Source: Streptomyces longispororuber
GTDB taxonomy: Bacteria > Actinomycetota > Actinomycetes > Streptomycetales > Streptomycetaceae
DNA: 41,471 bases
Direction of reading: 5' to 3'
Assembly: GCF_014656095.1 (NCBI RefSeq)
Contig: NZ_BNBT01000067.1
Span: 1 to 41,471 of the forward strand
Program-made: the position numbers and the translations under genes
In this document: piece after piece, positions 30,448 through 38,503 of the stretch
Layout: every line of letters starts with the position of its first letter
Position numbering within the stretch: position 1 is the first letter of the stretch
The notes under the pieces: generated by a model
The model's database searches: none
Told to the model about the DNA's origin: nothing
The model's input: only the letters and a program-made list of their open reading frames with translations

Positions 30448-31210
30448 CCCCGCCGCTCGGGTCGTACGCCCACCGCGGCAGGAAGTACTGCGCCACGGGC
30501 CCGACCGCGACGGCGTACAGGACCGTGCCCACGCCCACCGTCCCGCCGAGGAGCCAGCCCCCGGCGAGGACGGCGAGCTCGATGCCGGTGCGGACGGTCC
30601 GCAGCGAGCGGCCGGTGACGGCGGCCAAGCCCGTCATCAGGCCGTCGCGCGGGCCGGGGCCGAAGCGGGCGCCGACGTAGACGGCCACGGCGAAGCCGTT
30701 GAGCGCGATGCCCACCGCCAGGAGCGCCGCCCTGGCCGGGAGGCCGGACGGTTCCGGGACGAGCCACAGCCCCGCGTCCGCCGCGCCGCCCACGAGCGCG
30801 AGGTTGGCGAACGTACCGAGGGCCGGTCTCTGCCGCAGCGGTATCCACAGGGTGAGGACGGCCGCGCCCACCAGCGCGGTCAGCGTCCCGAAGCTGAAGG
30901 GGGTGCGCAGTTCCAGGCCCTGGTTGAGGACGGCCCACGGGTTGACGCCGAGGGCGGCCCGGACGGTGAGCGCGATGCTGACGCCGTACAGGGCAAGGCC
31001 GGCGAGGAGTTGAGGCACGCGGCGCAGGGGGCGCTCCGCGAGGGGGAGGTGGGTGAGGGCCGGTGGCTGCCGCCGCCGCTTGCCCGCCGCTTGCCCGTCC
31101 GGGGCTGGTTCCCTGTCCGGGGCTGCTCGCCTGTCCAGGCCTGCTCGCCTGTCCGGGGTTGTCCACCTGCCCGAAGCTGTTCGCCTGCCCGAAGCTGTTC
31201 GCCTTGCCAC
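30422..31210 (-). CDS. yczE: YczE-like integral membrane protein
   Basis: 262 residues with about five membrane helices beginning LLAGLALYGVSIALTVRAALGVNPWAVLNQGLE, the YczE/YitT-like signature. The N-terminal ~45 residues are an in-frame hexapeptide repeat (ASGRRT/ASGRWT/TPDRRA/GLDRRA type) from six 18-bp DNA units at ~31090-31200. GTG at 31210 has an AGGAGG ribosome site 8 nt upstream, so the repeat is really translated; no later start precedes the first helix closely enough. Divergent from the MocR-type regulator YczR, its regular partner; the transported substrate is unknown. Confidence 0.82.
   Translation of the reverse strand: MARRTASGRRTASGRWTTPDRRAGLDRRAAPDREPAPDGQAAGKRRRQPPALTHLPLAERPLRRVPQLLAGLALYGVSIALTVRAALGVNPWAVLNQGLELRTPFSFGTLTALVGAAVLTLWIPLRQRPALGTFANLALVGGAADAGLWLVPEPSGLPARAALLAVGIALNGFAVAVYVGARFGPGPRDGLMTGLAAVTGRSLRTVRTGIELAVLAGGWLLGGTVGVGTVLYAVAVGPVAQYFLPRWAYDPSGGATSARAAG
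31090..31200. repeat. 18-bp tandem repeat inside the yczE start
   Basis: Six units on the plus strand of the type CCTGTCCGGGGCTGCTCG; the last two (CCTGCCCGAAGCTGTTCG) are identical. They are in frame with yczE and encode its N-terminal hexapeptide repeat. Confidence 0.85.
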
Positions 31211-31282
31211 CCGCGTTCCTCCTGCTCAGGCGCCCCCCAGCCCCGCCGGAGCCGCGCCACCTTGTCCAGGTGCCGGAGTCTG

Positions 31283-31313
31283 TACAGTCATTGGCCTGGA
31301 AAGCATGGCCAAT
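31283..31313. promoter_or_regulatory. Candidate YczR operator/promoter
   Basis: TACAGT (31283-31288) is a good -10 hexamer, immediately followed by the inverted repeat ATTGGCC (31290-31296) - N10 - GGCCAAT (31307-31313). It lies between divergent yczE and the MocR regulator, 15-45 bp before the regulator's ATG. Confidence 0.5.
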
Positions 31314-31327
31314 CTTCGAGGAGTGGC

Positions 31328-32773
31328 ATGGTCGAGCGGAGCCTCGGCGGGGGGCGGCTCGCCGCGCTGCTGCCGGCCGCGTCCGGGGCCCGGCCCGCCT
31401 ACCGGCACCTGGCGCAGGCCATCGGCGACCTGGTCCTCGACGGCCGGATCGCGCTGCACGTGCGGCTGCCCGCCGAGCGGGAGCTCGCCACGGCGCTCGG
31501 CGTGAGCAGGCCCACCGTCACGGCCGCCTACGACCTGCTGCGCGAGAGCGGCTACGCGCACAGCCGCCGGGGCGCCGGCACCTGGACCGCCCTGCCCGAG
31601 GGCCGCGCGCCGCACGGGGTCGCCCGCGTGCTCGCGCCACCGGAGTCCGCCATCGACCTGGCCAGGGCCTCGCCGGGGCTGCCGGAGCGCGTCCTCGCCG
31701 AGGCCCTCGCACAGACGGCGCCCCGGATCGCCGCGCACACGCACACGCCGGGCTACCACCCGTACGGGCTCCCGGAGTTGCGGGCCGCCGTCGCCGAGCG
31801 GTTCACCCGGCGCGGCCTCGCCACCGTGCCGGAGCAGATCCTGGTGACCTCGGGCGCGCAGCACGCGCTGACGCTGGTCCTCGGGCTCCTGTCAGGACCG
31901 GGCGACCGGGTCCTGGTGGAGAGCCCCTCGTACCCGAACGCCCTGGAGGCCCTGCGCCGCGCCCGGCTGCGCCCGGTGTCGGTGCCGGTGACCGACGACG
32001 GCTGGGACGCGGAGATCGTCGAGTCGACGCTGCGGCAGGCCGTGCCCCACCTCGCCTACCTCGTCCCCGACTTCCACAACCCGACCGGGCTGCTCATGCC
32101 GGACGACACCCGGGCCCGCGTGCTGCGGGCGGCCCGCCGCTCCGGCACCTGGGTGGTCGTCGACGAGTCCCTGGCCGATCTCGCCCTCGACGTGCCCGCG
32201 CCCCTCCCGAGCGCCGCGCACGCCGCCCCCGGCGGGTCCGGGCAGGTCGTCACCGTGGGCTCGATGAGCAAGAGCTACTGGGGCGGCCTGCGCGTCGGCT
32301 GGCTGCGGGCGCCCGCGCGCCTGGTGACGGAGTTCGCCGCCCAGCGGATCGCCACCGACCTCGGCGGTTCGGTCGTGGACCAGCTCCTCGCCCTGCACCT
32401 CCTGGGCAGGGAGGCCGAGTTGGTGCCGGCTCGGCTCGCCCTGCTGCGCGAGCGGCGGGACGCGCTTTCCGCCGCGCTCGCCGAGCGGCTGCCGGGGTGG
32501 ACCTGGCGGCTGCCGCCCGGCGGCCTCTCGCTCTGGGTGGACCTGGGCGCGCCGGTCGCGGCCGCGCTGGCGGAGCGGGCCCTCGGCCACGGCGTACGGA
32601 TCGAGGGCGGCTCCTGCTTCGCCGCCGACCCGGGCGTCTTCGAGCAGCGGCTGCGGATCCCGTACACCACTCCCCCGGAGACGCTGCGGGAGGCCGTGCG
32701 CCGCCTGGCCGCCGCGCTCGCCGACACCCGCCCGCCGCCACCGTCCGGCCACCGGCCGCGGTGGGTCGTCTGA
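31328..32773 (+). CDS. yczR: MocR-family GntR/aminotransferase regulator YczR
   Basis: 481 residues. A GntR winged helix-turn-helix (~22-88, with LPAERELATALGVSRPTVTAAYDLL) is fused to a fold-type I aminotransferase-like domain (~115-465) with HNPTG (250-254), Asp279 in VVVDE and the PLP lysine Lys315 in SMSKSYWGG. MocR proteins use PLP or PLP adducts as effectors. Its divergent partner yczE is the likely target. ATG at 31328 has GAGGAG 7 nt upstream; the frame is open earlier through repeats without homology. Confidence 0.92.
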   Translation: MVERSLGGGRLAALLPAASGARPAYRHLAQAIGDLVLDGRIALHVRLPAERELATALGVSRPTVTAAYDLLRESGYAHSRRGAGTWTALPEGRAPHGVARVLAPPESAIDLARASPGLPERVLAEALAQTAPRIAAHTHTPGYHPYGLPELRAAVAERFTRRGLATVPEQILVTSGAQHALTLVLGLLSGPGDRVLVESPSYPNALEALRRARLRPVSVPVTDDGWDAEIVESTLRQAVPHLAYLVPDFHNPTGLLMPDDTRARVLRAARRSGTWVVVDESLADLALDVPAPLPSAAHAAPGGSGQVVTVGSMSKSYWGGLRVGWLRAPARLVTEFAAQRIATDLGGSVVDQLLALHLLGREAELVPARLALLRERRDALSAALAERLPGWTWRLPPGGLSLWVDLGAPVAAALAERALGHGVRIEGGSCFAADPGVFEQRLRIPYTTPPETLREAVRRLAAALADTRPPPPSGHRPRWVV

Positions 32774-32825
32774 GGCGTACGGGACCAGCGTTCCGGGAGC
32801 GGTCCGGCGTACGGAGACAGCGGGC

Positions 32826-32880
32826 GCGGACGTACAGCGGACGTACGCGGAAGGAGCGGACGTACGCGGAAGGAGCGGCG
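32826..32880. repeat. 19-bp tandem repeat between convergent genes
   Basis: GCGGACGTACGCGGAAGGA at 32837-32855 and 32856-32874, preceded by a partial copy GCGGACGTACA at 32826 and followed by a GCGG remnant. Confidence 0.85.
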
Positions 32881-32900
32881 GCGCCCCGGAGCACGACGGA

Positions 32901-32955
32901 CACACGAAGCGGGCGGCCCCCCGGTGCCGTGCCGGGGAGCCGCCCGCTTCGTGTG
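32901..32955. terminator. Very strong bidirectional terminator
   Basis: The arms 32901-32917 and 32939-32955 are perfect 17-bp complements; the interior CCCCGG/CCGGGG extends the stem past one bulged base. It lies between convergent yczR and the ABC permease (stop at 32989) and serves both. Confidence 0.88.
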
Positions 32956-32988
32956 CCGCGGGGCCGTCGTACGGCCGCCGCCCGCCGG

Positions 32989-33786
32989 TCAGCGCTTGAC
33001 CGCCTTCTTGAACGCGGCCATCGACCACAGGTAGCCGAGGACGGAGATGCCCGCCAGCCAGGCCAGCGCGATCCAGCCGTTGTTGCCGATCTCCGAGCCG
33101 CTCAGCAGCCCCCGCACCGTCTCGGTGAGCGGTGTGAACGGCTGGTACTCGGCGAACCAGCGGATCCCGGCGGGCATCGAGTCCGGGGTGACGATCGCGG
33201 AGCCGAGGAAGGGCAGGAGGGTCAGCGGCATCGGCGCGTTCGACGCGGTCTCCACCGAGTCGGAGCTCAGGCCCATCGCGGCCGAAAGCCAGGCCAGCGC
33301 GAAGGCGAGGAGGAGCAGGAGGCCGCCCGCCGCGGCCCACTCCACGACCGAGGCCTCGGGCCGGAAGCCGACGGCCAGGGCGACGCCCAGGGTGAGGAGC
33401 AGGGCGAGCACGGTCTGGATCATGTTGCCCAGGACGTGGCCCACGAGCACCGAGGACCGCGAGATCGCCATGGTGCGGAAGCGGTTGATGATGCCCTCGG
33501 TCATGTCGGTGCACACCGAGATGGCCGTGGCGATCGAGCTGCTGGCGACGGTCATCAGCAGGATGCCGGGGGCGAGGTAGTTGGTGTACGCGTCGCGGCC
33601 CGAGCCGCCGCCGGGGATCTCGATGCCCTCGCCGAGCGCGCCGCCGAAGAAGTAGACGAACATCAGCAGCATCACGATCGGCATGATCACGACGGTGACG
33701 GTCATCGACGGGTAGCGCTGGGCGTGCTTGAGGTTGCGGCGCAGCATGGTCATGGCGTCGCGTACGGGGTACGTGGTGGCGCTCAT
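32989..33786 (-). CDS. ABC-2 type exporter permease (DrrB-like)
   Basis: 265 residues with six hydrophobic segments, the ABC-2/DrrB type: a basic N terminus LRRNLKHAQRYPSMTVTVVIMPIVM, the conserved loop YLAPGILLMTVASSSIATA and DMTEGIINRFRTMAISRSSVLVGHV, then PLTLLPFLGSAIVTPDSMPAGIRWFAEYQPFTP. It is the membrane half of a drug or lipid exporter with the upstream ATPase. The ATG at 33786 overlaps the ATPase stop by 4 bp (ATGA), so they are coupled. The natural substrate is unknown. Confidence 0.92.
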   Translation of the reverse strand: MSATTYPVRDAMTMLRRNLKHAQRYPSMTVTVVIMPIVMLLMFVYFFGGALGEGIEIPGGGSGRDAYTNYLAPGILLMTVASSSIATAISVCTDMTEGIINRFRTMAISRSSVLVGHVLGNMIQTVLALLLTLGVALAVGFRPEASVVEWAAAGGLLLLLAFALAWLSAAMGLSSDSVETASNAPMPLTLLPFLGSAIVTPDSMPAGIRWFAEYQPFTPLTETVRGLLSGSEIGNNGWIALAWLAGISVLGYLWSMAAFKKAVKR

Positions 33787-34862
33787 CGCCGGATCTCCTT
33801 CACAGCGGTCGCGTTCACGGCGGTCGGGTCGGCAGCGGTCGGGTGCGCGGCGGTCGAGCCGTACACGGTGGCGGCCGGGGTGCCGTGCGCGTCGGTGGGG
33901 GCGGCCCCGGACCCGTGTCCGGTCAGGGCCAGGAACACGTCGTCCAGGTCGGGGGTGTGCACGGTGAGCGCCTCGGCGTGGATGGCGGAGCTCTCCAGGA
34001 TGTCGAGGACGGAGCGCACGGCGGAGACGCTGCCGTCGCTCGGGACGTGGAGCGTGAGCTCGTCGTCGTGGCGCGTGGCGGTGGAGAGCGCGAGGCGCGA
34101 GGCGGCGGAGTGCAGGCTGTCGACGTCGTTGAAGCGCAGCCGGATGTGGCCGCCGGGGATGCGGCGCTTGAGCTCGTCGGCGGTGCCCTCGGCGACGATC
34201 CTGCCCCCGTCGAGGACGGCGATGCGGTCGGCGAGCTGGTCGGCCTCCTCCAGGTACTGCGTCGTCAGCAGGATGGTGGTGCCGCCGGCGACCAGGTCGC
34301 GGATGAGGTCCCACATCGTGCGGCGGCTGCGCGGGTCGAGGCCCGTCGTCGGCTCGTCCAGGAAGATGACGCGGGGGCGGCCGACGAGCGTCATGGCCAG
34401 GTCCAGCTTGCGGCGCATGCCGCCGGAGAAGGACGCCGCGGGCTTGCGCGCGGCCTCCGTGAGCTCGAAGCGCTCCAGGAGCTCGGCGGTGCGGCGCCTG
34501 CCCTCGGCGCGGTCGAGGTGCAGCAGGTCCGCGATGAGGAGCATGTTCTCCTCGGCGGTGAGCAGGCCGTCCACGGCGGCGAACTGGCCGGTGACGCCGA
34601 TGGCCCGGCGGATCGCGTCCGGCTCCGCGGCCAGGTCGTGCCCGGCGACTTCGGCCGTGCCGCCGTCGTGCGCGATGAGGGTGGAGAGGATCTGCACGGT
34701 GGTGGTCTTGCCGGCGCCGTTCGGGCCGAGCAGGGAGAAGATCGTGCCGGGGGCGACGCGCAGGTCGACCCCGTCCAGGACGGTCTTGTCGCCGTACGCC
34801 TTGCGCAGCCCCTGGGCGGTGATCCCCGCGGCCGCGGCGGTTGAACCGGTGGTGGCAGTCAT
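33783..34862 (-). CDS. ABC exporter ATP-binding protein (DrrA-like)
   Basis: 359 residues. Walker A GPNGAGKTT (46-54), Q-loop Gln93, signature SFSGGMRRKL (144-153), Walker B VIFLDEPTTGLDP (165-177) and H-loop-position Gln202 (LLTTQYLEEADQ; DrrA-type proteins have Gln instead of His). The C-terminal ~110 residues form the DrrA1 extension that contacts the permease, plus a Thr/Ala-rich tail. ATG at 34862 has AAGGAGG upstream. Second gene of a DUF4097-ATPase-permease cluster, though a 274-bp repeat-bearing gap separates it from the DUF4097 gene. Confidence 0.94.
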   Translation of the reverse strand: MTATTGSTAAAAGITAQGLRKAYGDKTVLDGVDLRVAPGTIFSLLGPNGAGKTTTVQILSTLIAHDGGTAEVAGHDLAAEPDAIRRAIGVTGQFAAVDGLLTAEENMLLIADLLHLDRAEGRRRTAELLERFELTEAARKPAASFSGGMRRKLDLAMTLVGRPRVIFLDEPTTGLDPRSRRTMWDLIRDLVAGGTTILLTTQYLEEADQLADRIAVLDGGRIVAEGTADELKRRIPGGHIRLRFNDVDSLHSAASRLALSTATRHDDELTLHVPSDGSVSAVRSVLDILESSAIHAEALTVHTPDLDDVFLALTGHGSGAAPTDAHGTPAATVYGSTAAHPTAADPTAVNATAVKEIRR

Positions 34863-34876
34863 CGTGCCGCCTCCTT

Positions 34877-35035
34877 GCTTCGTCGTTCGCTTCGTCGTTC
34901 GCTTCGTCGGTGCGTGACCGGGGGCGCGGTCGGGGCGCGCGGTCGGGGTGCTTGGCGGGGGCGCGTGACCGGTCCCGGGGCCCGGGGGCCGTAGCCCGGG
35001 GGCTGTGGCCCGGGGGGCTGTGGCCCGGGGGGGGC
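34877..35035. repeat. Tandem repeats in the DUF4097-ABC gap
   Basis: GCTTCGTCGTTC at 34877 and 34889 with a third partial copy at 34901, just upstream of the ATPase ribosome site; then ~16-bp units of the type GGGCTGTGGCCCGGGG at ~34980-35035. The remainder up to 35136 is G-rich with no gene. Confidence 0.7.
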
Positions 35036-35136
35036 GTGGCCGGTCCCGTGACCCGAGGTCTGTCCCGTCGCCCGTACGAGGGGTGCCGCGGGGAGGGGGG
35101 CGTGGGCCGGGTCGCGGCAGGCGCCGGGAGGGGGCG

Positions 35137-35919
35137 TCAGGCGCGGCGGATCACGATGTCGCCGTAGCCGGTGTGGGCCCGGACCTCGACGGTCTCGGTG
35201 TGGGCGACGGGGTCGCCGACCTGGTCGAGCGCGTTGTGCACGGTGCCGTACTGGGTGTTGACCTCCAGGCGGACCGCGCTCGACTCGCGCACGGCCACCT
35301 CCAGGTCACCGGCGCTGGACTCGACCGAGACGCGCCCGCAGGCCACGTCCGCGAGCCGGACGGCGCCCTTGCCGGCCTTCGCCTCGACCCCGGCGTGCGC
35401 GACGGCCACGCGGATGTCGCCCTCCTGGGAGTTGGCGCGCAGGGTGCCGTTGATCTCGCCGAGGTCGACCGGCCCCGCGGTCTCCACCTCGACGTCGCCG
35501 TCGGCGCGCTCCAGGCGGATGGTGCCGTAGCCGCTCTTGAGGACCGCGGCGTCGGTCTCGGCGAGGAGGATGTCGCCGGCGCTGGTCTCCAGGCGGCAGG
35601 TCCCGAGGCGGCCCTCGGCCTGGAAGCTGCCCGCGGCGGTCACGCCCTGCACGTCGGCCCCGGCCGGGAGCTCGACGGTGATGGACACCGAGCCGTTCTT
35701 GCCGAACATGGAGCGCTGCTTGGGGCCCCGCACGACCAGTCGCCCGTCGGCGCAGGTGACCTGCACCTGCTCGGCCACCTTCACGTCGGCCTGCGCCCCG
35801 GGGTCGCTCGGCTCGACGGTGACGACGGTGTCCAGGCGCTTGCTCGCCACGAAGCGGGCGGTGCCCACCTCGAACTCGACGAGGGCGGAGACGGACTCGG
35901 GGGTGTCGAAGGCGGGCAT
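35137..35919 (-). CDS. DUF4097-family beta-solenoid protein
   Basis: 260 residues made almost wholly of short beta strands with repeated turns of the type S/A-G-D-I/V (ETSAGDILLAE, SGYGTIRLERADGDVEVETAG, NSQEGDIRV, ESSAGDLEVAV, HTGYGDIVIRRA), the DUF4097 repeat. No signal peptide is seen, so it is probably cytoplasmic. Function unknown; it often precedes a DrrAB-type exporter in Streptomyces, as here. ATG at 35919 is preceded by AAAGGAC. Its promoter region has a TGGTGCCA/TGATGCCA direct repeat. Confidence 0.87.
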   Translation of the reverse strand: MPAFDTPESVSALVEFEVGTARFVASKRLDTVVTVEPSDPGAQADVKVAEQVQVTCADGRLVVRGPKQRSMFGKNGSVSITVELPAGADVQGVTAAGSFQAEGRLGTCRLETSAGDILLAETDAAVLKSGYGTIRLERADGDVEVETAGPVDLGEINGTLRANSQEGDIRVAVAHAGVEAKAGKGAVRLADVACGRVSVESSAGDLEVAVRESSAVRLEVNTQYGTVHNALDQVGDPVAHTETVEVRAHTGYGDIVIRRA

Positions 35920-36336
35920 GGCCGTCCTTTCAGTCGGTCGTGCAGCCGGTGCGGCTCCGGGCGTCGCCGCGGGTCGTGTGCCGTGCTGCTCTTCGGTGGT
36001 GTCGCTGCCGCGGTGCGGCGTGACGCCAGCATGGCATCACCGTGGCACCAATGCAAGCCCCCTTTGGCGCAGGGGCGGCACCACGGAGCCTTCTCACGGC
36101 GGCACGCCCCTCCGCTCGACCGACCCGAACCCAATGTGACCTGTCGAAACAGGAATGATCCTCTGACCGGAAGGCGTGGCACATCAGAGAGCCAGACCAG
36201 CCCGACTCCGTTCCCGACCGCAGCCCTCAGAACGCCCGGGTTACACGTGATGCCACCCACGGAGCCACCACGGCACCACCCGGCGCCCCGGACAGGCCAC
36301 GCACCCGGGCCAGGGACATCACCCCGGCCAGGGACA
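35920..36336. other. 417-bp gap, DUF4097 promoter region and helD 3' end
   Basis: Between minus-strand genes. It is less G+C-rich in its centre (about 36040-36250). It holds a direct repeat near 36032, a small CCTGT-TCGA-ACAGG hairpin at 36140-36153, and on the right short repeats of CCAGGGACATCACCCCGG. No protein-coding gene is supported; the small antitoxin-like (HicB-type) gene that often precedes DUF4097 genes was not found. Confidence 0.5.
36032..36050 (-). promoter_or_regulatory. Direct repeat, possible operator of the DUF4097-ABC cluster
   Basis: On the minus strand TGGTGCCA (36043-36050) and TGATGCCA (36032-36039) are 11 bp apart, one helical turn, ~115 bp upstream of the DUF4097 start; TTGCAT, a -35-like hexamer, lies just before. 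Another TGATGCCA lies at 36248-36255. Confidence 0.4.
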
Positions 36337-38430
36337 TCACCCCGGCCCGGACCCGGACCCGAGCGCCGACGTCGGCGCGGCGGGGGCCGCACCCCACGGC
36401 ACCCCCCTGCCGTGCAGCACCTCCAGGCTCGTCACCGCGCGCGTGAGCACCACGTAGAGGCGGTGCGGGCCGCGGGGCTCGGCCTCCGCGATCGCGGCGG
36501 GCTCGACGACCACCACGTGGTCGTACTCCAGGCCCTTCGCCAGCGACGCGGGCACGACCGCGACCCGCGCGCCGAGATCGTCCGGTCCGGCCGCGGGCAC
36601 GTCCGCCCCGGCGAGCGCGGCCCGTACCGCGGGCACCGTCGCGTCGGCGGCGATGACGCCGACGGACCCCTCGCGGGCGAGCGCGCGCCGCACGGCGGCC
36701 GGGACGGCGGCCACCGCGTCCGGCACCTCGCGGACCACCAGGTCGCCGTCCTGGCGTAGGGAGCGCGCGGGCGGCACGTCGACGTCGAGCTCGGCGAGCA
36801 GGGCGTTGGCCAGCGACACGATGGCCTCCGGGACGCGGAAGCCGGTGGTGAGCGGGGTGACCGCCGCGTCAGGGCGGCCCAGGTGGGCGAGCAGCTCCGG
36901 CCAGGAGCGGGCGGCCCACGGCGTGGTGCCCTGTGCCAGGTCGCCGAGGACGGTCAGCGAGGCGGAACCGGCGCGCCGCGCGACGGCCCGGCACTCCATC
37001 GGCGAGAGGTCCTGCGCCTCGTCCACGACGATGTGGCCGTAGCTCTCCGGGCGTTCGAGGAGGCCCGCCACCTCGTCGAGCAGGACGAGGTCGGCGGCCG
37101 ACCACTTCGCCGACCGGTACGAGCGCGGCGGCCGCGGCCAGCGGATCGCCCGCTGCTCCTCGGCGGTGAGCAGACCGTCGGCGGCGGCCGCCAGCGCGCC
37201 CTCGTCCGCGAGGAGCCCGTACAGCACCTCCTCCGGCCGGACCCTGGGCCAGGCCGCGTCGACGAAGGCGGAGACGGGCCGGGCCCGCGAGATCTTCTGC
37301 ACCCAGGCGTTCGTCACCGGCCCGGCGCGCCGCTCGGCCTGGTCCTGGACGTACCGCACGGCGCGGCTGCGGACGCGCTCCCGGCCGGTGTCGTACGGGG
37401 GCCGCTCCGCGAGGACGTCGGTGACGATCCGCTCCAGCGCGTCGGCGGGCACCCGCCAGCGGTACGAGCCGTCCGGCACGGCCAGGGAGTCGGCGACGGG
37501 CCGCACGCGCGCGTACAGGGCGCGGCGCAGCACCTCCGCCATGCGGGCGTCGTGCTTGACGGCGGCGGCCCGCTCGTCGTCGTACGCGGTCACGGGCTGC
37601 CGGGCGATCTCGTCCTGGACCGTGGACTGGCGCACCCCGGTCTCGCCGAGCGAGGGCAGCACCTCGGCGATGTACCGCAGGAAGGTGCGGTTGGGGCCGA
37701 GGATCAGCAGGCCGGAGCGGCGCACGCGCCCCGGGTGGGTGTAGAGGAGGTAGGCGGCGCGGTGCAGGCCGACGGCGGTCTTGCCGGTGCCGGGGGCGCC
37801 CTGCACGCACACGGTGTCGGTGAGCGGGGCGCGGACGAGGTCGTCCTGCTCGGGCTGGATGGTGGCGGCGATGTCGCGCATCGGGCCGACGCGGGGCCGT
37901 TCGATCTCCCCGGCGACGATGCGGCTCGGCCCGCCGGCCGTGCCCGCGGTCAGGTGCTCGTCCTCCAGGCCGGTCAGGTCCGCGGCGTCGCCCTTGCTGC
38001 CGGGCGCCCAGCCGAAGCGGCGGCGTACGGACACGCCCTGCGGGTCGCGGGCGCCCGCCTGGTAGAAGGCGCGGGACACCGGGGCCCGCCAGTCGACGAC
38101 GAGCGGCGGGGCCGCCGGGTGCTCCGTGATGCGCAGCCTGCCGATGTGGTAGCGCTGCCCGCGGTGGTCGCCGGCCTCGGGCGCGTCCGGGTCGAAGTCG
38201 AGCCGCCCGAAGAAGAGCGGCGCCTCGGGCAGTTCGCGCATCTCCTTGGCCCTGCTGCGCAGCGCGTAGCCGAGCACTTCGGCGTCCGCGCCGGAGGCGG
38301 AGACGTGCTCGCCGCTGATCACGTGCTCCTCGGCGCCCTCGACCATGGCGGCGAGGGCGGCGCGGCAGAGGTCGTGGTAGCGGCGCTCCTCGGTCAGGGC
38401 GTCCGTCAGGGTCTCGTGGGGTGGCGTCAT
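36337..38430 (-). CDS. helD: HelD-like UvrD/Rep-family RNA polymerase-associated helicase
   Basis: 697 residues, superfamily 1 NTPase. An N-terminal helical region (~1-75) is followed by the HelD-type beta domain, Walker A VQGAPGTGKTAVGLHRAAYLL (~209-229), Walker B IVVDEAQDLSPME, the GDLAQGTTPW motif III and the C-terminal KGLEYDHVVVVEP and LYVVLTRA motifs. HelD proteins remove stalled RNA polymerase from DNA and can give rifamycin tolerance. The frame is open upstream, but homology begins at MTPPHETLTDAL, so ATG at 38430 is used; TACGCT lies 7 nt upstream and there is no ribosome site. Divergent from a TetR gene. Confidence 0.88.
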   Translation of the reverse strand: MTPPHETLTDALTEERRYHDLCRAALAAMVEGAEEHVISGEHVSASGADAEVLGYALRSRAKEMRELPEAPLFFGRLDFDPDAPEAGDHRGQRYHIGRLRITEHPAAPPLVVDWRAPVSRAFYQAGARDPQGVSVRRRFGWAPGSKGDAADLTGLEDEHLTAGTAGGPSRIVAGEIERPRVGPMRDIAATIQPEQDDLVRAPLTDTVCVQGAPGTGKTAVGLHRAAYLLYTHPGRVRRSGLLILGPNRTFLRYIAEVLPSLGETGVRQSTVQDEIARQPVTAYDDERAAAVKHDARMAEVLRRALYARVRPVADSLAVPDGSYRWRVPADALERIVTDVLAERPPYDTGRERVRSRAVRYVQDQAERRAGPVTNAWVQKISRARPVSAFVDAAWPRVRPEEVLYGLLADEGALAAAADGLLTAEEQRAIRWPRPPRSYRSAKWSAADLVLLDEVAGLLERPESYGHIVVDEAQDLSPMECRAVARRAGSASLTVLGDLAQGTTPWAARSWPELLAHLGRPDAAVTPLTTGFRVPEAIVSLANALLAELDVDVPPARSLRQDGDLVVREVPDAVAAVPAAVRRALAREGSVGVIAADATVPAVRAALAGADVPAAGPDDLGARVAVVPASLAKGLEYDHVVVVEPAAIAEAEPRGPHRLYVVLTRAVTSLEVLHGRGVPWGAAPAAPTSALGSGSGPG

Positions 38431-38437
38431 GCCGTCG

Positions 38438-38443
38438 AGCGTA
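38438..38443 (-). promoter_or_regulatory. Putative -10 (TACGCT) for leaderless helD
   Basis: On the minus strand TACGCT ends 7 nt before the ATG at 38430; it overlaps the GTAAC/GTTAC inverted repeat at 38441-38457 that could bind the divergent TetR protein. Confidence 0.5.
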
Positions 38444-38457
38444 ACAAAAAGCGTTAC
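38441..38457. promoter_or_regulatory. Inverted repeat GTAAC-N7-GTTAC in the helD/tetR-type gap
   Basis: Arms at 38441-38445 and 38453-38457 in a 73-bp gap that is strikingly A/T-rich for this genome. It overlaps the helD -10 box, so binding by the TetR-type regulator would silence helD. Confidence 0.4.
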
Positions 38458-38491
38458 CGAGTTAACTTTCTTACCGTGACTCAACTTGCGG

Positions 38492-38497
38492 TACGCT
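38492..38497 (+). promoter_or_regulatory. Putative -10 (TACGCT) for leaderless tetR-type gene
   Basis: TACGCT ends 6 nt before the ATG at 38504; no ribosome site is visible. Confidence 0.5.
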
Positions 38498-38503
38498 GCC
38501 CGC

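Noticed and set aside
35920..36336. A HicB-type small antitoxin gene upstream of DUF4097
   Set aside because: No frame in this gap gives a credible protein with a ribosome site; only the possible operator is present.
38431..38503. Rifamycin-associated element upstream of helD
   Set aside because: The gap has no G+C-rich palindrome of that type; its repeats are A/T-rich.
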